Notes under the pieces: model-generated
What the model saw: only the letters and a program-made list of their open reading frames with translations
Told to the model about the DNA's origin: nothing
The model's database searches: none
DNA from: Bacillota bacterium
GTDB lineage: Bacteria; Eremiobacterota; SpSt-956; JAKJGF01
Length of the DNA stretch: 64,000 nucleotides
Reading direction: 5' to 3'
Assembly (NCBI GenBank): GCA_029555925.1
Contig: JAKPQU010000630.1
Location: 1-64,000, forward strand
In this document: positions 8,431 to 17,214 of the stretch, piece after piece
Numbering within the stretch: position 1 is the stretch's first letter
Layout: the number at the start of each line of letters is the position of its first letter
Program-made: the position numbers and the translations under genes

Positions 8431-10136
8431 ATAGCCCTCTGACCGGATACGGCCAGTACCTCACCTATACCATCAAGAACCTTTTCCGGTGAAATTTTTT
8501 TAAGACACTTCAAATCAAAAGGACAGTCTTCCGGATGTAATTTATAACATGGAGAACAGAAGGTATCTCTGTAAATAACAAGCGATTTTTCGCCGTAAGG
8601 CTGCCATTCATGAGGCAGTACATGACCGCTGAAAATAATTAATAAAGGTACTCCAAGCACTCCTGCTATATGGCCGGGGCCGCTGTTATTTCCTATAAAA
8701 ATATTACAATGTTTCAGAACTGACATAAACTGTTTCAAATTAAGTATTCCTGCAAGAGAAATGACATTATCTTTATAAACACTCAGAGCCATTATTTCTT
8801 CTATAAGATTCCTCTCCTCTTTTCCTCCAAATAAAAATATTTTACCCTTATATTTTTTTGCAAGTAAATCAATAAGCAGAGCGAAATAAGAAGGGGGCCA
8901 GCACCTCATAGTAGTGCCGGAGCCGGGATGAATGGCTGCAATAAAAGAAGTCTCCATAATAATTGACTTTATATCTTCAGGTATATCTTCGTCAAAAGAC
9001 AGTTCAGGTAAAGTATATTCATAATTTATAGTATGAACAGAAGGAACGGACATAATCAGTTCACATAACTGAACAGAAATATGCGGTTTCCATAACTGTC
9101 TTGGCACATCTTTCAATATATCTCCATTCAGACTTATATTGAGAGGAACGGAACAGTCTTTACTGCTGTATCCTGCCTTATATACTGCACCTGATATATT
9201 CAGAATTTCCCTGGTATCACTGAATCTTCTGAGATCTATTGCGAGATCGAAATTCATTGAAAGAAGTGTTTCTTTTAATGTCTCAAGCTCTGTTCTCTCA
9301 AGGAATTTTTCTCCCTTTTCCGATTTCTCATGAAAAAAATTGAAACATATGATATTATCTATTTCTTTAACAGTTTCCAGCAATGGTCTTGCCCATGGCC
9401 CGCAGAGCACCGTAATATGAGAAACGGGAAATTTCTTCCTGAGTATTTTAATTGCAGGGAGGCCTAAAATAACATCGCCAATATGATCTAATTTCACAAC
9501 AAGAATTTTATTGATAGATTCCGCTTTTACTCCTTTAACAGAAGGAGGTTTGAATGTTTCATTCAAAAAAGGTTCATAATGTTTTATATATACAGGATCT
9601 TCTAATTGTTCATCAGGAGGCGTTTCAATATATGTCTTCCGGAGGCATGTAATATGTTCAGGAGAAATATTACCGGAAAATTTTTCACTTATCTTATTTA
9701 TCCAGACAAGATCAGCAGAGGAAGGGGTGTTTCTCTTGATAAACCTTTCATGAAAAGACACATTTCCTCTGAAAAGGATCTGTTTATTTATAGAAGCGGT
9801 CTGCCCTGTATCGGTTACTGCTTTAATAATAACTCCATAGGTCCTTCCGTCTTTTAAACCCTTTAATTCATGTACAAATGTAAATCCAGAACAACCACTC
9901 TTTTGCACCGACGGGTAGGCGAGAGCAACATCAGGTCTGGCCTGGCCGTATCTGGCATTGCCGAGGAACTGCCCTTCAAAATAAATTTCAATCAACTCTA
10001 TAGTTTTATTTGAAACAGCCCATCCCGAGATCTCAAGGGAATCAAAAAAAATCTCCAGATTATCGCAGTGAATAATTATATTTTTTAATCTCTTTATATA
10101 AGTAATGAGAGGCCTTAAGAGTGATTTTATAAACAT
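8427..10136 (-). CDS. GT9 heptosyltransferase-like protein with extra N-terminal domain
   Basis: The C-terminal part (about 205-560) is a GT9 heptosyltransferase-type GT-B fold: ILVVKLDHIGDVILGLPAI at the start, AIHPGSGTTMRCWPP, and the donor-side loop GNNSGPGHIAGVLGVPLLIIFSG. GT9 enzymes add heptose or related sugars to lipopolysaccharide core or glycans. The first about 150 residues form a beta-rich accessory domain (ISGWAVSN..., YGQARPDVALAYPSV). Similar modules occur in multidomain glycosyltransferases and may help substrate binding (inference). A Cys-rich tail (CSPCYKLHPEDCPFDLKC) is present near 525-545. It is the first gene of a coupled pair with the tandem GT2. No good SD precedes the ATG at 10136. 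Confidence 0.88.
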   Translation of the reverse strand: MFIKSLLRPLITYIKRLKNIIIHCDNLEIFFDSLEISGWAVSNKTIELIEIYFEGQFLGNARYGQARPDVALAYPSVQKSGCSGFTFVHELKGLKDGRTYGVIIKAVTDTGQTASINKQILFRGNVSFHERFIKRNTPSSADLVWINKISEKFSGNISPEHITCLRKTYIETPPDEQLEDPVYIKHYEPFLNETFKPPSVKGVKAESINKILVVKLDHIGDVILGLPAIKILRKKFPVSHITVLCGPWARPLLETVKEIDNIICFNFFHEKSEKGEKFLERTELETLKETLLSMNFDLAIDLRRFSDTREILNISGAVYKAGYSSKDCSVPLNISLNGDILKDVPRQLWKPHISVQLCELIMSVPSVHTINYEYTLPELSFDEDIPEDIKSIIMETSFIAAIHPGSGTTMRCWPPSYFALLIDLLAKKYKGKIFLFGGKEERNLIEEIMALSVYKDNVISLAGILNLKQFMSVLKHCNIFIGNNSGPGHIAGVLGVPLLIIFSGHVLPHEWQPYGEKSLVIYRDTFCSPCYKLHPEDCPFDLKCLKKISPEKVLDGIGEVLAVSGQRAI

Positions 10137-10203
10137 AAATTTATTTAAAAATCGTGATGTGCGCCGGGTAGCCGGACTTTTATTTCCTCTGTATTATTTA
10201 TTA

Positions 10204-10321
10204 CTGAGGTAAGCATAAATAATACATATATACCTTCGTGACGCGTAACGCGTGACGCGTAACGCGAGGATTATCTGTAATTTGTTATGAACTACACTAT
10301 AAATGCTTATGCTCAGGTCAG
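10204..10321. repeat. TA-flanked miniature element, family A copy 1
   Basis: The element runs from CTGAGGTAAGCATAA to TTATGCTCAGGTCAG, imperfect inverted ends, with TA on both outer sides (10202-10203 and 10322-10323). The interior holds GTRACGC heptamers. It matches the copies at 51.2 and 53.9 kb and is longer in the middle. With the next array it fills the 459-base gap between the GT9 gene and the divergent methyltransferase gene. Confidence 0.7.
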
Positions 10322-10430
10322 TAACATTTGACATTACATTTCGTAAATTTTCTATCCCCGTCAGATAATTCCTTTTTTATAAGAAATTTTCCTAAAAACT
10401 TGAATTTTTTTATTTTCTTATGTAATATGT

Positions 10431-10566
10431 AGTGAGTAGAGAGCAGTGAGTCGTGAGTCGTGAGTCGTGAAAAATGAAATTTACCCGTCACGATTATAGT
10501 ATCACCCATCACGCATCACGAACCACCCTTGACGCATTACGCGTCACGCGTCACGATTATAACGCG
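10431..10566. repeat. Composite heptamer array
   Basis: GTGAGTC units (four in a row) and GTGAAAA units are followed by inverted GCATCAC, GCGTCAC and GCATTAC heptamers. Two CACGATTATA segments, whose complement carries TATAATCGTG, are included. Confidence 0.75.
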
Positions 10567-10595
10567 TTGATCTTCAGAAAGGATTTCAATTTCAT

Positions 10596-11435
10596 ATGGA
10601 CTTTTCACTTTTAACAGGAGAAAGAGAAGAAGATCTCGGCATGGGAATACCCTATGAACGATGGTCTCTGTCACAGCTTCTGGAAAAATTATATTTTCTA
10701 TATGATTTTTCAACTGTCCTTGAAGGCCCGGGAGATGGCATGGCCGGTATAAAAGGCCTGAACAGCATACCTTTTGCCGGGAGAAACTGCCAGGTTACAG
10801 TAATTCTTCCTTCTGAAAAACAGATTGAAATAGCCGGGTATGTTTATAAACAGCATAATATGAATGGGACCTTTAAAAAATCGGAAAATTTTGAAATGGA
10901 TTATCCCGATAAATCCTTTGATCTGGTATGGAACTTCTGTGTTACTCACATTCTAGATTCGGAAAAAATTATAGATAACATGGTAAGGATTTCCAGGAAA
11001 TATGTAATGATTATTGTCCCGAACCTGCTTAACTACGGTTTTTTACTCCATAAAATAGATCATCTCCTTACAGGAGAACCGTGGATTCACGGAAATATAA
11101 ATTATATGAATATACCAAAAATAAAAAGTGCCCTTGAGAAACGGGGGATGTCAGTAAAACAGACATTTCTCCTGGATATTCCCTTCTGGCCCGATATAGA
11201 TAAACCAATAGAGACAGTTATAGGCAATTTCATCCCTTTCCTGAAAAAATGGTTGAATAATAGAGCTAAAGAAAGATATAAAACATGCTCTCATAAATTT
11301 GATGATCTTCCCTATTTTACACATGACCCTGCTTTCGAAAAACTTATGGCTAAATTGAGTTTTATAGAAAGGTATTTTCCTGAATTTATCAGGGTATTAT
11401 TTGCCCATCACAATGGAGTTATTGCTCAGAAATAA
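10596..11435 (+). CDS. Class I SAM-dependent methyltransferase-like protein
   Basis: This 279-residue protein has the middle part of a methyltransferase fold (FDLVWNFCVTHILDSEKIIDNMVRISRKYVMIIVPN, near 108-145), as in Methyltransf_11-type proteins. The glycine-rich SAM loop is not canonical: residues 45-75 read as a weak version, so activity is uncertain. SD AAAGGA lies 12 bases before the ATG. Its stop overlaps the start of the next GT2 by one base (TAATG). It probably acts in the same glycan pathway. Confidence 0.6.
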   Translation: MDFSLLTGEREEDLGMGIPYERWSLSQLLEKLYFLYDFSTVLEGPGDGMAGIKGLNSIPFAGRNCQVTVILPSEKQIEIAGYVYKQHNMNGTFKKSENFEMDYPDKSFDLVWNFCVTHILDSEKIIDNMVRISRKYVMIIVPNLLNYGFLLHKIDHLLTGEPWIHGNINYMNIPKIKSALEKRGMSVKQTFLLDIPFWPDIDKPIETVIGNFIPFLKKWLNNRAKERYKTCSHKFDDLPYFTHDPAFEKLMAKLSFIERYFPEFIRVLFAHHNGVIAQK

Positions 11436-12355
11436 TGAAATATTTTCACTCTCAGGAAACAGATAACACCTTAAGCTGCAGTATCGGTATAATGGCCTAT
11501 AATGAAGGAGCAAATATCGGTCATCTGCTTAAATCACTTACAGAGCAAAAACTCTCCTCTGTTACCATAAAAGAAATCATTGTAATAGCAAGCGGCTGTA
11601 TCGATAATACGGAAGAAATAGTAAAAAATTATATTTCCTCTGATAACCGGGTACGCCTTTTAGTTCAAAAAGAACGAAAAGGGAAAGCTTCGGCAGTAAA
11701 TCTGTTTTTACGTGAAGCTACTGAAAAAATTCTTGTTCTTGAAAGTGCAGATACATTACCTCACGAGGATACTATAGAAAAACTGGTAACACCTTTTTCA
11801 GACAGTAATATAGGTATGACAGGAGCCCACCCTGTTCCTGTAAATAAAAACAATGATTTTACAGGCTTTTCCGTAAATCTTCTCTGGGAACTGCATCATC
11901 AACTATCACTTTATTACCCGAAAATGGGTGAGTTAATAGCATTCAGAAATATATTCTATAAAATCCCGGAAAATACTTCCGTTGATGAAGCATCAATAGA
12001 ACCGCTTATAAAAGGCCAGGGATTTCAAATTCTATATGTCCCTGAAGCTATTGTAATTAATAAAGGTGCCGAACATATATCTGATTTTATAAGAGTAAGA
12101 AGAAGAATATTTGCAGGTCATCTGGCTATAAAGAAAAAATTCGGTTATGAAGTATCTACAATGAAAGTCACAAGAATTTTGAAGATTCTGCTGAAAAGCT
12201 ACAATAAATTTGGACTGAAAAAAGCACCCTATATACCATTGGTAGCGGGATTGGAGTGTTATGCCAGAATACTTGGTATGATAGATTATTATATTTATAA
12301 AAGAGAATTTGCCGTATGGGAAATAGCTACGACAACTAAAAATCTGTACCAGTAA
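11435..12355 (+). CDS. GT2 family glycosyltransferase
   Basis: A single GT-A domain of 306 residues opens with CSIGIMAYNEGANIGHLLKSL and carries a nucleotide-sugar region (VLVLESADTLP where DxD is usual) and an acceptor-side segment (RRRIFAGH). A hydrophobic stretch follows near 265-290. It is translationally coupled to the methyltransferase by a TAATG overlap. The family transfers sugars to lipid or polysaccharide acceptors; the specificity cannot be read from sequence. The SAD in place of DxD is a mild deviation. Confidence 0.83.
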   Translation: MKYFHSQETDNTLSCSIGIMAYNEGANIGHLLKSLTEQKLSSVTIKEIIVIASGCIDNTEEIVKNYISSDNRVRLLVQKERKGKASAVNLFLREATEKILVLESADTLPHEDTIEKLVTPFSDSNIGMTGAHPVPVNKNNDFTGFSVNLLWELHHQLSLYYPKMGELIAFRNIFYKIPENTSVDEASIEPLIKGQGFQILYVPEAIVINKGAEHISDFIRVRRRIFAGHLAIKKKFGYEVSTMKVTRILKILLKSYNKFGLKKAPYIPLVAGLECYARILGMIDYYIYKREFAVWEIATTTKNLYQ

Positions 12356-12400
12356 ATTTCCAGAAGCTGTAGAGAGCCGTCTGTATATATGATATAATAA

Positions 12401-12470
12401 GTGAGTGGTGAATGGTGAGTAGTGAAAAGTGAAGGGTGAAAAGTGAAATTCACACGTGACGCATCAACGC
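12401..12470. repeat. GTGAGTG/GTGAAAA heptamer array
   Basis: Tandem GTGAGTG, GTGAATG, GTGAGTA, GTGAAAA and GTGAAGG units end in a short CGTGACGC stretch directly before the SD of the Mth938-like gene. Confidence 0.7.
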
Positions 12471-12489
12471 CAACAAAGGAGACTTATAA

Positions 12490-12870
12490 ATGCTCATTGA
12501 ACCAAGAGGCCCTGTAGAACATTTTTTATGGGGAAAATTCATAATATGCGGAAAAGAACACAGCAGCACCGTAGGTGCCGGTAAAGATATAAGGCTTATA
12601 GGAAAAGAGGTCACAAAATGGGAAGAAAGAAAAGGCCATTGCATTACAGCCTCTATGATAACAGGTGTAATGGATAAAAATATCGATGTCTTAATCGTAG
12701 GAATAGGAGTGGAAGGTAATATAGAATTTCCTGAAGAAGTGAAACTTACCATAATAGAACATGGCATAAAGGAAATTATAGTTGAAAAAACTCTCAATGC
12801 ATGTAAAATATATAATAAATTATTTAATGAAGGCAGGAATGTAGCCCTTCTGGCACATGGAACATGTTAG
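12490..12870 (+). CDS. Mth938-like domain protein
   Basis: The 126 residues make a complete Mth938-like (DUF498) protein: a paired-beta core, the Gly-rich turn VLIVGIGVEGNIEFPEEV, and the C-terminal ending TLNACKIYNKLFNEGRNVALLAHGTC. The archaeal prototype is Mth938 and the human members are AAMDC and NDUFAF3. The function in bacteria is unknown. A strong SD (AAAGGAG) precedes the ATG. It is convergent with the TtcA-like gene, with only about 30 bases between the stops. Confidence 0.85.
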   Translation: MLIEPRGPVEHFLWGKFIICGKEHSSTVGAGKDIRLIGKEVTKWEERKGHCITASMITGVMDKNIDVLIVGIGVEGNIEFPEEVKLTIIEHGIKEIIVEKTLNACKIYNKLFNEGRNVALLAHGTC

Positions 12871-12901
12871 ATGGATATAGTATTTTCTGTGTGAAAAAAC
12901 G

Positions 12902-13684
12902 TTATTCTTTATACTCCGGACGACTTATTAATTTCTTCAGTGTCTTATTATAAGTTAAATCAAGCATATATTCTGCATTGAAATTCGAAAGAGAGCGAAA
13001 CAGAGTAGTTTTTATATGAGGTTCATCTTTTGCAAATTTAGAAAGCATTTTTTTTATTTTTTTTCTTCTGAGATTTCCCGTATGAAAGAGGGGACAGAAG
13101 CAGTCTGTAAGAGGGAATTTTTTTTCAAGAGCATATCCTCTTATTTTTTCTTCTTCTACATATATTAACGGTCTTATAATTTTAAATTTTTTTGACTCAG
13201 CTTCAAACACAGGCAGCATTGTTTCTATTTTGCCGTTATACATCATAGACAATAATACAGATTCTATAAAATCATCGCAGTGGTGTCCAAGGGATATTTT
13301 CTGGCAATCATAAGTATCTGCCTGCCTGTAAAGAACAGATCTCCTCTGTCTTGAACAATAAAAACAGCCGTCTTCAGCCTTTTTCGGATCATTAAAAACA
13401 GTTTCATATATATTACTGTTTATTACCTGAAAATCGTAATTATTTTCTTCAAGCCATGGTACGATTTTATCAACAGAAAATCCGGGAAATCCGGGATGAA
13501 CAATAGTAACAAACAGAGAAAACCTGACAGGAGCACGTTTCTGAAGACGGGACATGGCATCAAGCATTGTAAAAGAATCTTTACCGCCAGAGAGTGCTAC
13601 AAGAATTTTGTCTCCCTCTTCTATCATGTTATAATCTCTGATGGCACATCCTATTTTTCTATATATATTCTTCATGTATAACAT
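12902..13684 (-). CDS. TtcA-like PP-loop ATPase, tRNA 2-thiocytidine type
   Basis: A PP-loop (VALSGGKDS, about residues 29-37) starts a 260-residue protein with the TtcA hallmarks: the CFYCSRQRRS motif carrying the first two iron-sulfur ligands, GHHCDDFIES, IIRPLIYVEE, and a further Cys pair (CFC) where TtcA has its third ligand. TtcA uses ATP and a 4Fe-4S cluster to put sulfur on C32 of tRNA. The exact target here is uncertain, because other PP-loop sulfur transferases look similar. No SD precedes the first ATG; an in-frame ATG three codons on is an alternative. A second TtcA domain, fused to a histidine kinase, lies two genes upstream on the same strand. Confidence 0.82.
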   Translation of the reverse strand: MLYMKNIYRKIGCAIRDYNMIEEGDKILVALSGGKDSFTMLDAMSRLQKRAPVRFSLFVTIVHPGFPGFSVDKIVPWLEENNYDFQVINSNIYETVFNDPKKAEDGCFYCSRQRRSVLYRQADTYDCQKISLGHHCDDFIESVLLSMMYNGKIETMLPVFEAESKKFKIIRPLIYVEEEKIRGYALEKKFPLTDCFCPLFHTGNLRRKKIKKMLSKFAKDEPHIKTTLFRSLSNFNAEYMLDLTYNKTLKKLISRPEYKE

Positions 13685-13687
13685 TAA

Positions 13688-13788
13688 TCGTGACGTGTGA
13701 CGCGTAACTGGTGGTTTGTGACGCGTGATGCGTTATAATCGTGACGGGTGATGCGTAAATATCACTTTTCACTCTTCACAACTCACTT
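13688..13788. repeat. Heptamer array with TATAATCGTGACG segment
   Basis: GTGACGC, GTAACTG and GTGATGC units are followed by inverted CTTTTCAC and CTCTTCAC units. The array separates the TtcA-like gene from the receiver-kinase gene. Confidence 0.75.
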
Positions 13789-14867
13789 TTCTTAAAAACT
13801 ATAGTAAAAGTACTTCCCCGGTTTTCTTCAGATTCTATCTGAAAAGTCGCTTTATGGGCATCCAAAATTTTGCGGCAGATCCTTACGCCAAGCCCTGTCC
13901 CCATTTCTTCTTCTGTACCGGAAGTGGAATAAACCTTTCCGTCTCCGAGCAGTTCTTTTATCTTCATTTCTGACATTCCTACACCACTGTCTTTTATGAG
14001 CAAAATAAATTTCCCTTCTTCTTCTTTTGCAGAAACCTCAATAGTTCCTCCTCTGGGAGTAAATTTAATAGAATTACTTATCAAATTTGTAATAACCTGG
14101 GAAATTTTGTTTACATCGAAGGAAAGAAGAAAATTCTCCGGCACATTATTTATCAAAGATATATTTTTTCCATCTGCCGTAAACTTATGAAGGTTTATGA
14201 TTTCATCTATTAATCCCTTCAGAAGACACTCCTCAATATTCAGGGTAAAACTATCAGATTCCTGGAGAGCCAGTGTAAGAATATCCTTTACATATTGAAG
14301 CTGTTTTTGAGCCGCTTTGTTAATTATATCAATCAATTCCTTCTGAATGTCATTCAGGGGATTGGAAAAATCTCTGTTCAAAAGTAGGCTGGAACTGTTT
14401 AAAATACTTGTAAAAGGCGAAAGCAGATCATGAGAAACTATATGGAGAAAATCATTTTTTAATTTATTCAATCTCTTTAACTCATCTTCCCTGTGTTTTA
14501 TCCTGAGAGCGGTTCTCACTCTTGCTTTAAGCTCTGTCTCAGAAACGGGTTTTTTAATATAATCTACTGCTCCCAGGTCCAGTCCTTTTTCTACATCTTC
14601 ATCCTGAATCTTTGCTGATACAAGAATTATCGGAATATCCCTGGTTTTATTATTATCTGAAAGTATTTTACAGACTTCGAGGCCATCCATTACCGGCATC
14701 ATTATATCGAGTAAAATAAGATCAGGCAGTTCTTCTCCGGCAATCCTCACAGTATCTTTACCGTTATCGGCTTTTATCAGTTCATATTTATCTTCAAGAA
14801 TTAACTCCAGTAAAAATATATTTGCCGGTTCATCATCAACTATTAAAATCTTATCTTTACCATCCAT
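13776..14867 (-). CDS. Receiver-histidine kinase hybrid
   Basis: The 363 residues contain an N-terminal receiver (1-120: ILIVDDEPAN, LILLDIMMPVMDG with the phosphoacceptor Asp, ILVSAK, VDYIKKP), a HisKA helix pair with the H-box FLHIVSHDLLSPFTS, and a HATPase domain (N-box QVITNLISNSIKFTP, DSGVGM, GTGLGVRI). With no sensory or membrane segment, it would take input as phosphate on its receiver. That makes it a plausible partner of the TtcA-PAS-kinase encoded just upstream (inference). SD GAGAGG precedes the ATG at 14867. Confidence 0.93.
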   Translation of the reverse strand: MDGKDKILIVDDEPANIFLLELILEDKYELIKADNGKDTVRIAGEELPDLILLDIMMPVMDGLEVCKILSDNNKTRDIPIILVSAKIQDEDVEKGLDLGAVDYIKKPVSETELKARVRTALRIKHREDELKRLNKLKNDFLHIVSHDLLSPFTSILNSSSLLLNRDFSNPLNDIQKELIDIINKAAQKQLQYVKDILTLALQESDSFTLNIEECLLKGLIDEIINLHKFTADGKNISLINNVPENFLLSFDVNKISQVITNLISNSIKFTPRGGTIEVSAKEEEGKFILLIKDSGVGMSEMKIKELLGDGKVYSTSGTEEEMGTGLGVRICRKILDAHKATFQIESEENRGSTFTIVFKKSEL

Positions 14868-14931
14868 TCATTTACCTCTCTCATTATTAAATTTATCATA
14901 CTGATAATCCCCTGAAGCCGGCCGGGATTTA

Positions 14932-15004
14932 TATGAGAATCGTAACGCGTGATGGGAGGAATAGATTCTCATACTTCGTTGTGACCGAAACGGTCATGGC
15001 TGTT
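14932..15004. repeat. Family C composite palindrome, copy 1
   Basis: TATGAGAAT and ATTCTCATA form inverted arms around a short heptamer core and GGGAGGAA. A second hairpin follows (GACCGAAACGGTC). The same order recurs, inverted, near 33.3 kb and in part near 54.0 kb. Confidence 0.7.
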
Positions 15005-15041
15005 TTCGAGATTAAACATTACGGGGAACAGGAATTAGATT

Positions 15042-15078
15042 AATCATCCCGGTAATCCCATAAATCCTGTAAATCCCG
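15042..15078. repeat. 9-bp AATCCNGTA-type tandem repeat
   Basis: Four 9-bp units (for example AATCCCGGT, AATCCCATA, AATCCTGTA) lie directly against the 3' end of the TtcA-kinase gene. This is a different period from the heptamers. Confidence 0.6.
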
Positions 15079-15079
15079 G

Positions 15080-16906
15080 TCAAATTTTAAAGTAAGGAAT
15101 AATAAAAGAAAAAGTAGAACCCCTTCCCTGTTCACTTTCTACATGTATATTGCCCTGTAGAAGTATGGCAAGTTTTTTACTGATTGTAAGCCCTCTTTTT
15201 ATTCTCTTATAACCTGTTAACTGTCCCTTATCGAAATCTCTAAAATCCTCACATATAAAGTCTAAATTCTCTGAAGATATACCTGTTCCTGTATCATGAA
15301 CAGAAAAAATGACAGTTTCATCCTTCATAGATATTTTTAGTTCAATCTCTCCTGAAGAAGTAAATTTTACAGCATTTGCCAGAAAATTTACAAGTATCTG
15401 AATAATTTTTTTTCTGTCTGAAAAGATCGAAACAGGTAACCCCTTATCTCTTGTTATAATAAAACTTATATTATCTTTCTTAATATTTCTTATAAAACCT
15501 TCTATATCGGCAATCATATCTTCAAGAGAAAATAATTCCAGAATTAATTCTGTTTTCCCTGCCTCCAGCCTGGCCAGTTCAAGTATATGATCAATATAGG
15601 AAAGAAGTCTTGTCCCGCTTTCATTTATCATAGATAGGCCTTTAATCTGTTTTTCATTTAAATTATCAGCATATCTGGTCATTAATATCTTCGAAATACC
15701 AAGGATAGAATTCATAGGTGTTCTGAGCTCATGAGATATACCGGATAACATCTGACTTTTAACACGATTCACAACATCTGCTTGCTCTTTTGCCTGTCTT
15801 AATTCTTCCTCCATTTTTTTCCTGTCTGTAATATCTTCTTTTATGGCCACGAAATGAGTTATATTGCCATTTATATCCCTCAGAGGCGAAATAGATGCAA
15901 ACTCCCAGTAAAATTCTCCATTTTTCTTTTTGTTATGAAATTCACCTCTCCATTCATGTCCTGCCCTTATAGTTTCCCATAAAAGCTTATAGACATCAGG
16001 ATGGGTTTCGCCTGACTTTAATATATTTGGATTTTTTCCTTTCACTTCTTCCGGTGTATAACCTGTAAGAGATGTAAATTTTTTATTTACATATTCAATA
16101 TGACCGGACGTATCGGTAATAACAATTGAACTCGGACTTTGTTCCACTACAGATGTCATAGCTTTTTCTTCAATAGAATTATCCAGTAAATACCGGCTTT
16201 CCACACAGGAAAGTGATTTAATGAGGCTGCTTTTTATCTCAGGCATTTCTTTTTGCAGTTCTAAAAGTAGTTTTTTTATCATAAATCTTCTGGAATCATG
16301 ACTGTCACAGCCAGGGCACTTGCAGAATATGACAGGGAATCCTTTTTCCCGCGCATATTCAACAGTATATTTTTCTTCTACATAAACGAGAGGTCTTATA
16401 ACTGTATTTCTTCCGTCATCAGAATATAATTTTGCCGGCATGGCTTTTATCTTACCTATAAAAAACTGGTTAAGTAAAAGGGTTTCAATAAAATCATCCA
16501 TATGATGCGCCAGAGCTATTTTATTACACTTAAATTTAACGGCCAGATCGTAAAGAATACCTCTTCTCAGACGAGAACAGAAAGAACAGTAGCTGTTTCT
16601 CTTCATTTTCGCTTTTATAATATCCAGAATACAGGTTTTTTCTATATGATAATCATACCCCATCTCTTCCATAGCTTTTTCAAGTATATCCGTTCTAAAA
16701 CCTTCATATCCCGGATCTATTGTAACTGCCATCAATTCATATTTAAAAGGTACCTTCTTTTTCAGTATATCTAACAGATGAAGAAGAGACCAGCTATCTT
16801 TTCCTCCTGACAGTCCAACCATAATCCTGTCTCCATGTTCAATCAAATTAAATTTTTTATTTGCTTCCCCTATTTTATAAAGAATTTTTTTCTCAAGTTT
16901 ATCCAT
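15080..16906 (-). CDS. TtcA-like thiolase fused to PAS-histidine kinase
   Basis: Residues 1-245 form a full TtcA-like module: VGLSGGKDSWS PP-loop, CSFCSRLRRG, AHHMDDFIETLLL, VIRPLVYVEE and CKCPGC, giving the three-cysteine iron-sulfur ligand set. Residues about 250-375 are a PAS/PAC domain (PSSIVITDTSGHIEYVN, FVAIKEDITDRKKMEE). After a coiled coil comes HisKA (ISHELRTPMNS) and HATPase (QILVNFLANAVKFT, DTGTGIS). The second ATP-lid motif is degenerate (KRGLTISKKLA). Fusing a tRNA sulfur-transfer enzyme to a sensor kinase suggests that cluster redox state or tRNA thiolation feeds a two-component signal (inference). Other TtcA proteins are about 270-310 residues and stand alone. No SD is visible; an extended -10 lies just before the ATG, so the mRNA may be nearly leaderless. 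Confidence 0.9.
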   Translation of the reverse strand: MDKLEKKILYKIGEANKKFNLIEHGDRIMVGLSGGKDSWSLLHLLDILKKKVPFKYELMAVTIDPGYEGFRTDILEKAMEEMGYDYHIEKTCILDIIKAKMKRNSYCSFCSRLRRGILYDLAVKFKCNKIALAHHMDDFIETLLLNQFFIGKIKAMPAKLYSDDGRNTVIRPLVYVEEKYTVEYAREKGFPVIFCKCPGCDSHDSRRFMIKKLLLELQKEMPEIKSSLIKSLSCVESRYLLDNSIEEKAMTSVVEQSPSSIVITDTSGHIEYVNKKFTSLTGYTPEEVKGKNPNILKSGETHPDVYKLLWETIRAGHEWRGEFHNKKKNGEFYWEFASISPLRDINGNITHFVAIKEDITDRKKMEEELRQAKEQADVVNRVKSQMLSGISHELRTPMNSILGISKILMTRYADNLNEKQIKGLSMINESGTRLLSYIDHILELARLEAGKTELILELFSLEDMIADIEGFIRNIKKDNISFIITRDKGLPVSIFSDRKKIIQILVNFLANAVKFTSSGEIELKISMKDETVIFSVHDTGTGISSENLDFICEDFRDFDKGQLTGYKRIKRGLTISKKLAILLQGNIHVESEQGRGSTFSFIIPYFKI

Positions 16907-16912
16907 AGATGA

Positions 16913-16921
16913 ATTATATCA
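16913..16921 (-). promoter_or_regulatory. Extended -10 element before the TtcA-kinase gene
   Basis: TGATATAAT on the minus strand ends only a few bases before the ATG at 16906. With no SD present, transcription could start at or near the start codon. No clear -35 is seen. Confidence 0.4.
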
Positions 16922-16962
16922 CAATTTTCATTTACCTGGCGAGCATTATTTAGTACCGCGCT

Positions 16963-16997
16963 TTCACGACTCACGACTCACGACTCACGACTCACTA
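16963..16997. repeat. CACGACT heptamer array
   Basis: About five CACGACT/CACTATA units, the inverse of GTGAGTC. The remaining 217 bases up to the PP2C gene are AT-rich and hold no gene. They include GGGTGTAATACCC, a short palindrome, and a TATAAT at 17206-17211. Confidence 0.7.
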
Positions 16998-17214
16998 TAC
17001 GATTTTACAGAAAAATTATTAGAATTTTCTTTTAAAAATTATTCTATTTAATATTAAAATATGCTAAAATTAGAAAATGAAAATTTTAACAGTGTTATAG
17101 ACTTTGTGTAAAAATAATATTACACAGATTATGTGATACTTTTTAAATTATTTAACAGTCACAAGGGGGGTGTAATACCCGGATAAAATATACCACTATA
17201 ACGGGTATAATTAG

